Positions 21,259 to 32,100 of a DNA stretch of 64,000 nucleotides are shown here, piece after piece; within the stretch, counting starts at the first letter, position 1; every line of letters begins with the position of its first letter. The DNA lies in contig CP141143.1 in the NCBI GenBank assembly GCA_035235625.1, positions 45,307,178 through 45,371,177 on the forward strand, read 5' to 3'. This stretch comes from Saururus chinensis. Lineage: Eukaryota; Streptophyta; Magnoliopsida; Piperales; Saururaceae. A model generated the notes under the pieces. That model saw only the letters and a program-made list of their open reading frames with translations. It made no database searches and had not been told where the DNA came from. Position numbers and translations under genes: made by a program.

Positions 21259-22170
21259 ATCCAAGTAACACAGTCAGCACTGGCAGTGCCTCTTCTCACC
21301 AAACCTCAGGCCGCCCCCATGGAAGTTGGGGAACCCTCCCAAGGTCCCGAGGGGCGCAGCACTGGCCTCCAGACCACTGCGGATGTAGGCTTAGCATAGA
21401 CCCAAGTGCCCCTATCCTTCAGGCTGGCCGAACACCCTGTTGACGGGATCCTTCAGGCCTGGGGTCCGCGAGGCCCTTTAGGTGTTCGGGAGAATGCCCT
21501 AGTGGTTCTGCCCCCTAGGAACTTGTTCCAGGTGATGAATGACAACTGGGAGGAGTACCCGGGCCCTCACGGTGGTCCTCGGGGAAGGACTGAACCCTGT
21601 TTGGCCCACATACAGTTCCCACGTTACAATGGTGATGACAACCCAGTGGAGTGGCTATACAAGGCTGAAAAATTCTTCGCATACCAGGGCATGCAGTCAG
21701 AGGCTGAATGACTGCGCATCACCGCATTCCATCTAGACGGAGATGCTTCTATATGGTTTTAGAGCTTCGAGAAGGAGATCTGCTACCCCTCTTGGGCCAC
21801 CTTCTCCGACGAGCTCTATATTCAGTTTGGCCCGAATGAGTTCCAAGACTTCAACAAGATGCTCTCCACCCTTCATCAGACCACCACTGTTTATGCCTAT
21901 TACACGGAGTTTATGAAGGTGGCCAACCGCCTCCCTGACTGGGCGGTGGCTGCCTTGGTGGGCATGTTCAAGCGCGGCCTCAAACCTGAGATTTTGGAAG
22001 AGATGCAGCATTTTCCTTGTGCCAACATGAGGGACGTAGTCTGTCATGCTCTCATCAAGGAGGAGAAGCTGGCTAGGCAGCGTGTGGGGGGGGGGGGGAG
22101 CGCCTTGGGCCTTTGCCTCGGCCTGCCCTCAGAGCCAACCCCTTGGCTTCGCCCACCAATAGCATGGTAG
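21069..22170 (+). pseudogene. Gag of the chromovirus-like element, broken
   Basis: Open parts are 21100-21399, 21406-21711 and 21859-22170. The capsid motifs are readable: RTEPCLAHIQFPRYNGDDNP followed by VEWLYKAEKFFAYQ, and after stops TFSDELYIQFGPNEFQDFNK, TTVYAYYTEFMKVANRLPDW and FKRGLKPEI. This is the standard gypsy retrotrans_gag fold. Stops occur at about 21,397, 21,709 and 21,760. A run of 13 G at 22086-22098 marks a frame change just after EEKLARQRV. The start is the ATG that follows the second primer-like site or a nearby one. Confidence 0.8.
22086..22098 (+). repeat. 13-G homopolymer
   Basis: Thirteen G in a row lie at the gag to zinc-knuckle joint. The reading moves to another frame across it. 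Confidence 0.9.
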
Positions 22171-22218
22171 CTGGCCGCCCCAGCCGGCCCGATTGTTCAT
22201 CACCTCACGCCAGCCCAG

Positions 22219-22695
22219 ATGAAGGAATGTCATTCTACGGGGCTATGTTTTCATTGCGACGAGAAATTTGTCCCCCGGCACAGTTGTTATGTCAAGGGCA
22301 GCCTTCTAGTGGAGGAGGTTGATGATGATCGAGAAGGGACAGACGACTCTGCTTCGTTTGCGACTAAGGATGTGTTACTTGAGATTTTTGTCCATGCCTT
22401 CTCAGGGGTATTTACTCCACGCACAATGCGAGTCCAAGGTTACCTCAAGCGGCAATAAGTGGCTATTCTGATCGACAAGGGGTCTAGCCATAATTTCATT
22501 AACGACAAGGTAGCCCATCGGCTAGGCTCTTTTGTCTCTAATTCGAAGCCCTTTGACGTGCTGATTGGCGATGGAAAGCACCTCATAAGCACCAGGGTGT
22601 GTGCGCATGTTACGCTCTCTGTCCAGGGCCACACATTCGTCACTGACCTCTTATTGCTGCCTATGAAGGGGGCAGACATTGTGTTAGGCATGTAG
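22219..22695 (+). pseudogene. Zinc motif and aspartic protease of the chromovirus-like element
   Basis: The segment 22219-22458 carries GLCFHCDEKFVPRHSC, the single CCHC-type motif placed before the protease in this group. The segment 22459-22695 carries AILIDKGSSHNFINDKVA, where the family has D-S/T-G-S/A: here the second residue is Lys, so the active site is damaged. Then follow VHVTLSVQGH-like text, FVTDLLLLPMKGADIVLGM and a TAG where the family usually has Gln before WL. The protease would process Gag-Pol. Confidence 0.8.
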
Positions 22696-23600
22696 TGGCT
22701 TCAGGAGCTCGGCGATGTGGTCTGGAACTTCCATAACATGTTGATGGACTTCAAGCTCCAAGGGCAGCGGGTTCGGCTTGATGGCTCTAGGCTGGGCACC
22801 CTTCTCTCCACCCAGCCTTTGAGTTCTTTTTTCCGATTTGCCCCCCAAGGGCTCCTTTTGCAGTAGCACGCCACCCTCGAGGTGACTCGGGACGAGATGC
22901 ACCCGGATCTCCAGGAGTTATTGGCAGCACACCAGGATTTGTTCACTGAGCCGCAGGGTCTCCCTCCCATCCTGCTTCACGACCATTAGATTCTCATCAT
23001 CCCTGGAGCGGCCCCGGCCAATGTCCACCCTTACCATTACCCTCACATACAGAAATCAGAGATTGAGCATCTCATGGCTGACATGCTTCAGTCCGGGATC
23101 ATCCGCCCTAGCACGAGTTCCTCCTCGTCTCTGGTGTTACTTGTTCAGAAAAAGGACATTACATGGAGGTTCTGTGTCGACTACCGTGCCCTGAATGCAA
23201 TCACTATCAAAGACAAATATCCCATACCGGTGATTGAGGAGTTGTTGGACGAGCTGACTGGTGCCCCAGTCTTCAATAAAATTGACCTTCATTCCTCGTC
23301 ATGAACAATCAGATTCTGGTGCAGCCCGCTGATGTGCACAAGACCACCTTCCGGACTCATGATGACCATTTTGAGTTCCTCGTTATGCCGTTTGGGCTGA
23401 CCAACACCCCCTCCACATTCCAGAGCCTCATGAACAATCTCTTCAGGCCATTCCTTCACCGCTATATATTGGTTTTCTTTGATGATATCTTGGTGTACAG
23501 CAGGTCATGGGCAGAGCACTTGATGCATCTCAAGTCGGTCTTTTCTATTCTATGAGATAATTCCTTATTTCTTAAGCATTTTGAAGTGCTCCTTTTGCAG
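22696..23600 (+). pseudogene. Reverse transcriptase of the chromovirus-like element, broken
   Basis: After the WLQELG linker the reading reaches [40 protein letters not shown] and FNKIDLHS (23074-23304), then shifts frame. The segment 23301-23555 continues with VHKTTFRTHDDHFEFLVMPF, GLTNTPSTFQSLMN and the catalytic FFDDILVYS. Stops occur at 22693-22695, 22864-22866, about 22,987-22,989 and 23,302-23,304. The palm motifs are intact, the frame is not. Confidence 0.85.
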
Positions 23601-23631
23601 CCCATAGGTTGATTATTTAGGCCATATTATT

Positions 23632-24300
23632 TTGGGGAACGGCATTGCCACGGATCCAACAAAGGTGGCCGCCATGTTGTCATGGTCACCGCCAACATGC
23701 GTTAGGGTGCTCTGTGGTTTTCTGGGCCTCACTGGTTACTATCAGCGGTTCATCAGCCGGTATGGGGAGTTGGCTCGGCCTCTCACAAATCTGCTAAAGA
23801 AAGGGGCTTTTGATTGGAACGCGGCTGCCCAAGAGGCATTCGAGGGGCTGAAGCAGGCTATGGCCACCGCCCTAGTCTTGATCTTGCCTGATTTTAGTCG
23901 ACCGTTTGTGGTGGAGACGGACGCGTCGGATGTGGGGCTTGGGGCGGTTCTTCTACAAGATGAATGCCCTATTGCTTACTTCAGCAAGGCCTTGGTTGGC
24001 CGCTCTTTGTCCCTGTCCATGTATGAGAAAGAAATGTTGGCAATCATCCTTGTTGTCGACAAGTGGCGGCCTTACTTACTTGGCCGCCGGTTCCTGATTT
24101 GCACAGACCACCAGCCCCTGAAATATTTAGTGGCATAGCGGGTGTCCACTCTGTCTCAGCAGTGGTAGGTCAGCAAACTACTTGGCTATGATTATGAGGT
24201 TGTTTACAAGAAGGGTTCTGAGAACACAGTGGCTGACGCTCTCTCTCGCAGCCCTCTCCTAGGCTCTTGCTTGGCTTTCTCTACTTTATCATGTCCATTT
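23632..24300 (+). pseudogene. RNase H of the chromovirus-like element, broken
   Basis: The segment 23632-24138 starts with the RT thumb (LCGFLGLTGYYQRFISRYGE) and runs through FVVETDASDVGLGAVLLQDE, AYFSKAL, MYEKEMLAIILVVDKWRPYL and ICTDHQPLKYLV: the first, second and later acidic residues of RNase H are present. TAG stops at 24136-24138 and 24166-24168 interrupt the next part, which still reads SKLLGYDYEVVYKKGSENTV and ADALSRSP. Confidence 0.85.
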
Positions 24301-24987
24301 ATTGATGAGTTGAAGCAGGCCTACCTTGATGATTCTTCGACGCAAGCTGTGATTGCCGCCCTCCAGACCAACCCTGCTGCCCGACCCTTCTATGTATGGT
24401 AGGATGCCCTTCTTTTTTGGACAGACCGTTTGTGGTACTCGATGTAGCTGATCTTTGCCCCCACATTATTTCCCACTTCCACCACTCTCCGGTGGCCGGT
24501 CGTGAGGGGGCTTTCTGCACCTATAAGCAGGTCAGCCAGAGCTTCTTATGGCTAGGTATTTGCCAGGCTATCCAAGAGTATGTGGGCCACTTGTGACATT
24601 TGTCAAAGGACCAAGGCTGCCACGACTTCTCCTACCGGTTTGTTGCAGCCCTTGCCTATTCCTGATAAGGTATGGGGGGATATCTCGATGGACTTTGTGG
24701 AGGCCTTGCCTGTGGTGCAAGGTAAGTCAGTGATTATGGTTGTGGTCAATCGACAGTCCAAGTATGCTCATTTATGTGCGTTGGGACATCCCTTCACTGC
24801 CAAGATAGTGGCTGAGATTTATGTTAGGGAGGTGGCAAAGCTCCATGGTATGCCCCACACTATTGTTTCTGATCGTGACCAGATATTCATTTCTCAGTTT
24901 TGGAGAGAGTTCTTTACTTTACAGGGGACTTCTCTCCATATGAGCATTGCTTATCAGCCTCAGACGGATGGTCAAACCGAGAAATAA
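24301..24987 (+). pseudogene. Integrase of the chromovirus-like element, truncated at the catalytic Glu
   Basis: The zinc-binding part (24396-24596) reads HFHHSPVAGREGAF, with Arg where the family usually has a His, then after a frame change WATCDICQRTKAAT. The core (24580-24987) holds SMDFVEALP with the first Asp, HTIVSDRDQIFISQFW with the second, and QPQTDGQTE with the Glu, exactly 35 residues after the second Asp (DD35E). A Lys and stop follow at once; the remainder of integrase is deleted and copia leader resumes. Integrase would insert element DNA. Confidence 0.85.
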
Positions 24988-25325
24988 TTCAATTAACCCT
25001 TGCTGACTAGCAAGAGTGTGTGTACCCAGATCGCGACCAGAGAATTAAATATTCACAATTCTATAAGGCCAAAATGACCATAATGCCCCTACAAGCATAC
25101 AAACGCGCAATCTCTTAATGAAAACTCCAAATCACATCCAACCAGCCAGAAAATCAGTCAATATCATTCAATTTATATCCAATTTGAATCCTAAACCAAA
25201 AGCCTCATGATTGGAATAGGTAGATTAATCAATTTTCACAAAATCCCCAATTCTAGCAATCTAAACCTAGATCGGGTAATCAAAATTGATCTTTGATTGA
25301 ACCAGCGACCAACAACCCCCAAATT
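24988..25325 (-). other. Leader of the copia element
   Basis: This non-coding stretch runs from the truncation of the chromovirus to the copia primer site. On the minus strand it directly follows the primer site. No coding signal. Confidence 0.5.
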
Positions 25326-25338
25326 GGCTCCGATACCA
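25326..25338 (-). other. Primer binding site of the copia element (tRNA-iMet)
   Basis: The minus strand reads TGGTATCGGAGCC, one base different from the usual TGGTATCAGAGC, one base after the LTR end. Confidence 0.8.
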
Positions 25339-25339
25339 C

Positions 25340-25388
25340 TGTAGTGTGGCCGGAGTAGTGGAAGTGCAATGGGGGGGTTGGCGCACGA
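25340..25388 (-). repeat. Stub of the copia 5' LTR
   Basis: The plus strand TGTAGTGTGGCCGG to GGTTGGCGCAC matches the start of the 978-bp LTR at 10,202 over about 48 bp, then stops abruptly. The other 930 bp are absent. Confidence 0.8.
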
Positions 25389-26144
25389 TAAGTATGAAAT
25401 ATATATATATATATATATTTTATATGCCTTTTTACCTTATTTGCTAGCATAGATTAGGTTAGTTTAGAGTTAGTTATGGTTTATTTAGATTAAGATATAT
25501 ATTAGTATTTTGGTTTGATTATTAATTAATTTTGAGAGTTATTAGTAGTTTTAGAATGTATTTGAATCAAGTTGGAATTTTAGTTATATTCTACATGTCT
25601 AAAATGTGATATTTTTATGTTTTGTAGGTAGTGCGCTTATCGAAGTACTTGGACGATGTTTGGAATAATTCAAAATAGTCTTGATATGCTTTAAAGTGAT
25701 TTTGACAACTTTTTGGAGTTACAAACATGTTGGAAACTAATATGGACATGAAAGAAAGAGCTTAATGAACAGAAAATGGGTTGTCCAGAAAAACTGTCCA
25801 GATTGCAGAAATAGTGCAGCCGTTCGAACGGGCTATTTTTAAGGATCAAACAGGATAACATGATTTGGGAGAAAAATGCAGTATAGGCATTCGAACGGGC
25901 ATGCAGGGTGTTCGTACGGGATAACGCACAGTTTCCTTGTTTAAGCCAATTTCGATTCCTTTTCATATTGGACTCCTTCCTACGGTTCTTATGCTTATAA
26001 AAAGACATATTTGGCTCAAAATTGAAGGTTAGCAAGTAGATTTTCTTAAGAGAAAAAGGAAGAAGAAGATGTAGAAGAACTCAAAGCTTTTAATGGAGAT
26101 TCAAGTGCTTTCTTCTACAATAGAAGGCTAGACTTTTCTTTTAC
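25389..26144 (+). other. LTR-like fragment between copia and satellite
   Basis: It starts with a (TA)n run at about 25,400-25,430 and includes GCCGTTCGAACGGGC-type phrases and a clear TATAAAAAG box at about 25,997, then a purine-rich leader. That layout looks like U3-TATA-R of a plant LTR, but no ends or partner are visible. The antisense frame at 25,691-26,035 has no known motif. Confidence 0.35.
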
Positions 26145-29100
26145 TAAACAACTAACAAATCAGAAAACTTTTGGTCTAGTTATATCCATTTAATCGATTA
26201 AAACCGAAGTTCGTTAAGAAGTTAAACAAATTGTTATATCGTTTTAAAGTTTAAAGAGACCTCACAATCATTTGTTACGTTCATAATTATTAATTAAATA
26301 AAGATAGCAATACTACAATTTGACAGTTCTTCTTTAACTTATATGATTTCAATCGCTTAACTAGTTTTAGAACAAAGCACCCAAGCTCGTCATGAATGTA
26401 TATTTAGTTATTTTAAAGAAATACGCACTAATTTACTAAGTTCATAAGAATGAATCAAATGCAATAAATGGCAAACTAATCGACCACTTTTGATCAAGTT
26501 ATATCCTTTTAATCGATTAAAACCAAAGTTTGTTAATAATGTGCACAAATCTTTATATCGTTTAAAGTTTAAATAGACCTACAATCAATTGTTATATTCG
26601 TAATTACGAATCAAACGGAGAAAGTTATACCATAATTTTACTGTTCTTCCTTAACTTATGTGATTTTATTCGCTTAACTAATTTTATAACAAATAACCAA
26701 AGCTCGTCACAAATGTATATTTAGTTATTTTAATAAAATATGTACTCCTTTATTAAGTTTGTAAGAATAAATCTAACATAATAAACGACAAACCAATTGG
26801 ACCACTTTTGGTCTAATTATATTAATTTAATCAATTAAAATTGAAGTTCATTAAGATTGTGCATAAATCATTATATCATTTAAAGTTTGAAAAAACTTTC
26901 GATTCATTTGTTACGTTCATAATTATTAATTAAATAGAGAAAACAATACCATAATATGATCGTTCTTCCTTAACATATGTGATTTCAATAGATCAACTAC
27001 TTTTAGAACAAAGCACTCAGCTCGTCGTGAATGTATATTTATTGTTTGAAAGAAATAAGCACTAATTTACTAAGTTTATTAGAATGAATTAAATGAAAAA
27101 AATGACAAACTACTCGGACCAGTTTTTATCTAGTTATATCCATTTAATCGATTAAAACTGAAGTTCAATAAGAATGTGCACAAATCATTATATCGTTTAA
27201 TGTTTAAATAGACCTCCAATCATTTGTTATATTTATAATTACAAATCAAATAGAGAAAGTGATACCACAATTTGACCGTTCTTCATTAACTTATGTGATT
27301 TTATTCACTTAGCTAGTTTTAGAACAACGAGCAAAAGCTCATCACGAATGTATATTTAGTTGTTTTAAAGAAATATGTACTCATTTATTAAGTTCGTAAA
27401 TGAATCTAATGCAATAAACAATGAAGTAATTAGACCACTTTTGGTCTAGTTATATTAATTTCATCGATTACAACCAAAGTTTATTAAGATTGTGCATAAA
27501 TCGTTATATCGTTTAAAGTCTAAAGCGACCTCCTAATTGTTTGTTACATTCATAATTATTAATTAAATAGAGAAAATAATACCAAAATTTGTCTGTTCTT
27601 CCATAACTTGTGTGATTTTAATCACTTAAGTAGTTTTAGAACAAAACACCCAGCTCGTTATGAATGTATATATAGTTGTTTTAAAGAAATAAGCACTAAT
27701 TTACTAAATTTGTAAAAATTGAATCAAATTTACAAAATGACAAACTAATTGGACCACTTTTGATCTAGTTATATCCTTTTAATAGATTAAAACTAAAGTT
27801 CATTAAGAATGTTCATAAATTGTTATATCGTTTAAAGTTTTAAAGAGATCCCCGAACCATTTTTTGCGTTCCTTATTCCGAATCAAATGGAGAAAGTGAT
27901 ACCATAATTTGACTGTTCTTTATTAACTTATGTGATTTTATTCGCTTAACTAATTTTAGAACAAAGCACTGAAGCTCGGCATGAATTTATATTTCGTTGG
28001 TTTAAATAAATAAGCACTAATTTACTAAGTTCTTAAGAAAGAATCAAATGCACAAAACGACAAACTAATCCTAATTGATTAAAACCAATTTTTGTTAAGA
28101 ATGTGTACAAATCATTCTATCATTTAAAGTTTAAAGAGACCTCCTAATCATTTGTTCCATTCGCAATTATTAATTTAATATAGAAAGTGATACCACCATT
28201 TTACCGTTCTTCCTTAACTTATGTTAGTTTAATCGCTTAACTAGTTTTAGAACAAAACCCTTAAGCTTGTCACGAATGTATATTTAGTTATTCTAAAGAG
28301 ATAAGCACTAATTTACTTAGTTTCAAAGAATGAATTAAATGCACAAAATGACAAACTAATCGGACCACTTTTGGTCTACTTATAATCGATTAAAACTGAA
28401 GTTCGGTAATACTGTGCATAAATTGTTGTATCATTTAAAGTTTAAAGAGACTTCTAATCATTAGTTATATTCGTAATTATGAATTAAATGGAGAAAGTGA
28501 TATTATAATTTGACTTGTCTTCCTTAACTTATATGATTTTATTCTCTTAACTACATTTAGAACAAAACATCCAAGCTTGTCACGATGTGTATTTACTCAT
28601 TTTAAAGAAATAAGTACATGTTTACTAAGTTCGTAAGAATGAATAAAATGCAGTAAATGATGAACAATTCGAACATGTTTTGGTCTAGTTATATCCTTTT
28701 AATTGATTAAACTTGAAGTTCATTAAAAATGTACACAAATCATTATATTATTAAAAGTTAAAAAAAACCTCCTATTCATTTTTTACGTTCAAAATTACGA
28801 ATCAAATGGAGAAAGCGATGCCAAAATTTGACCATTCTTCCTTAACTTATGTGATTTAATTCGCTTAACTAGTTTTAGAACAAAGGATCTAAGCTCGTCA
28901 TTAATGTATATTTAGTTATTTTAAATAAATGCATACTCATTAACAAATATTCGTAAGAATGAATTAAATGCACTAAACGATGAACTAATCAGAACACTTT
29001 TAGTCTAGTCATATCTATTTAATCGATTAAATCATTATATCGTTTAATGTTTAAAGAGACCTCCTAATCATTTGTTATTTTCATAATTATTAATTAAATA

Positions 29101-32100
29101 GAGAAAACAATACATAAATTTAACTGTACTTCCTTAACTTATGCGATTTCAATGACTTAACTAGTTTAGAACAAAGCACTTAAGCTCATCACGAATATAT
29201 ATTTAGTTATTTTAAAGAAATAACCACTAATTTGCTAAGTTCCTAAGAATGTATTAAATGTACAAAATGACAAACTAATCGGACCACTTTTGTCCATTCT
29301 TCCTTAACTTATGTGATTTTAATCACTTAACTAGTTTTAAAACAAAGCACCCAGCTCGTCATGAATATATATTTAGTTATTTTATAGAAATAAGCACTAA
29401 TTTACTAAGTTTGTAAGAATGAATCAAATGTACAAAATGACAAACTAATCGACCACTTTTGATCTAGTTATATCTTTTTATTCGATAAAAACCGATGTTC
29501 GTAAGAATGTGCACAAATCGTTATATCGTTAAAAGTTTAAAGAGACCTCTGAATCATTTGTTACATTTGTTATTCCAAATCTAATGGAGATAGTAATACC
29601 CTAATTTGACCATTCTTCTATAACTTATTTGATTTTATTTGCTTAACTAATTTTAGAACAAAGCACTGAAGCTCGTCACGAATATATAATTAGTTGTTTT
29701 AAAGAAATAAATGCTAATTTACTAAGTTCATAAGAATGGATCAAATGCACAAAACTATAAACTAATCCTACCACATTGGATCTCGTTATATCCTTTTAAT
29801 CGATTAAAACAAATATTCGTTAAGAATGTATACAAATCATTATATCATTTAAAGTTTAAACAGATCTCCTAATCATTTGTTCCATTCGTAATTATTAATT
29901 TAATACAGAAAGTGATACCACCATTTTACCGCTCTTCCTTAACTTATGTTAGTTTAATCGCTTAACTAGTTTTAGAACAAAACCCTTAAGCTCGTCGTGA
30001 ATGTATATTTAGTTATTCTAAAGAAATAAGCACTAATTTACTTAGTTCCAAAGAATGAATCAAATGCACAAAATGACAAACTAATCGGACCACTTTTGGT
30101 CTACTTATAATCATTAAAACTGAAGTTCGGTAATACTGTGCATAAATCGTTATATCATTTAATGTTTAAAGAGACTTCTAATCATTAGTTATATTCGTAA
30201 TTACGAATTAAATGGAGAAAGTGATATTATAATTTGACTGTTCTTCCTTAACTTATATGATTTTATTCTCTTAACTACATTTAGAACAAAACATCTAAGC
30301 TTGTCACGATGTGTATTTACTCATTTTAAAGAAATAAGTACATGTTTACTAAGTTCGTAAGAATGAATAAAATGCAGTAAATGATGAACTTCGAACATGT
30401 TTTGGTCTAGTTATATCCATTTAATTGATTAAACTTGAAGTTCATTAAAAATGTACACAAATCATTATATTATTGAAAGTTAAAAAAAACCTCCTATTCA
30501 TTTTTTACGTTCACAATTACGAATCAAATGGAGAAAGCGATGCCAAAATTTGACCATTCTTCCATAACCTATGTGATTTTATTCGCTTAACTAGTTTTAG
30601 AACAAAGGATCTAAGCTCATCATTAATGTATATTTAGTTATTTTAAATAAATACGTACTCATTAACAATATTCGTATGAATGAATTAAACGCACTAAACG
30701 ATGAACTAATTGGAACACTTTTAGTCTAGTTATATCTATTTAATCGATTAAATCATTATATCGTTTAATGTTTAAAGAGACCTCCTAATCATTTGTTATT
30801 TTTATAATTATTAATTAAATAGAGAAAGCAATACATAAATTTAACCTTACTTCCTTAACTTATGTGATTTCAATGACTTAACTAGTTTTAGAACAAAGCA
30901 CTTAAGCTCATCACGAATGTATATTTAGTTATTTTAAAGAAATAACCACTAATTTGCTAAGTTCCTAAGAATGTATTAAATGTACAAAATGACAAACGAA
31001 TTGGACCACTTTTGTCAATTCTTCCTTAACTTATGTGATTTTAATCGCTTAACTAGTTTTAAAACAAAGCACCCAGCTCATCATGAATATATATTTAGTT
31101 GTTTTATAGAAATAAGCACTAATTTACTAAGTTTGTAACAATGAATCAAATGTACAAAATGACAAACTAATCAACCACTTTTGATTTAGTTATATCCTTT
31201 TAATCGATTAAAACTGATGTTCGTAAGAATGTGCAAAAATCGTTATATCATAATTTGAATCATTTGTTACATTTGTTATTCCAAATCAAATGGAGATAGT
31301 AATACCATAATTTGACCGTTCTTCCTTAACTTATTTGATTTTATTTGCTTAACTAATTTTAGAACAAAACACTAAAGCTCGTCACAAATGTATAATTAGT
31401 TGTTTTAAAGAAATAAATGCTAATTTACTAAGTTCTTAAGAATGAATCAAATGCACAAAATGACAAACTAATCAGACCAGTTTGGGTCTAGTTATATCCT
31501 TTTAATCGATTAAAACTGAAGTTCATTACAAATGTTTATAAATCGTTATATTATTTAAAGTTTAAAGAGACCTTCTAATCATTTGTTCCGTTCATAATTA
31601 TTAATTTAATAGAAAAAGTGATACCACAATTTTACCATTCTTCCTTAACTTCTGTGATTTTAATCATTTAACTAGTTTTAGAACAAAACATCTAAGCTCG
31701 TCACGAATGTATATTTAGTTGTTCTAAAGAAGTAATTTACTAATTTCCATATAATGAATCAAATGAACAAAATGATCGACTAATTAGGCCACTTTTGGTC
31801 TAGTTATATCCTTTTAATCGATTAAAACTGAAGTTCGGTAATAATGTGGACAATTCATTATATCTATTAAAGTTTAAATAGACCTCCAATAATTAGTTAT
31901 ATTCATAACTACGAATCAAATATAGAAAGTGATACCATAATTTAACAGTTCTTCTTTAACATATCTGATTTTATTCTCTTAACTAGTTTTAGAACAAAGC
32001 ACCAAGCTTGTCACTATGTGTATTTACTCGTTTGAAAAAAATAAGTACATATTTACTAAGTTCGTAAGAATGAATAAAGCACACTAAATGATGAACAATT

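Larger units (their letters stand above)
20541..24987 (+). mobile_element. Chromovirus-like Ty3/gypsy element, 3' truncated
   Basis: Plus-strand order: LTR-like sequence (about 20,541-20,870), duplicated iMet-type primer site, gag, zinc motif, protease, RT, RNase H, and integrase up to the catalytic Glu. The RT and RNase H wording (FFDDILVYS, VVETDASDVGLGAVL, YFSKAL) fits the plant chromovirus type rather than Athila. The integrase end, chromodomain and 3' LTR are missing; copia leader resumes at about 24,988. The left edge of the LTR is uncertain. At least ten stops or shifts make it inactive. Confidence 0.8.
10202..25388 (-). mobile_element. Ty1/copia retrotransposon, split by two nested insertions
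   Basis: On the minus strand the parts are a 5' LTR stub (25340-25388), iMet-type primer site (25326-25338), leader, gag with zinc knuckle, protease, integrase, RT, RNase H, polypurine tract and a full 3' LTR (10202-11179). Integrase before RT is diagnostic of Ty1/copia. The two LTR ends match closely over about 48 bp (TGTAG-GTGGCC... to GGTTGGCGCAC). The coding region is divided by the LTR element at 13,156-18,383, and the leader by a chromovirus at about 20,541-24,987. All genes are broken. Confidence 0.85.
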
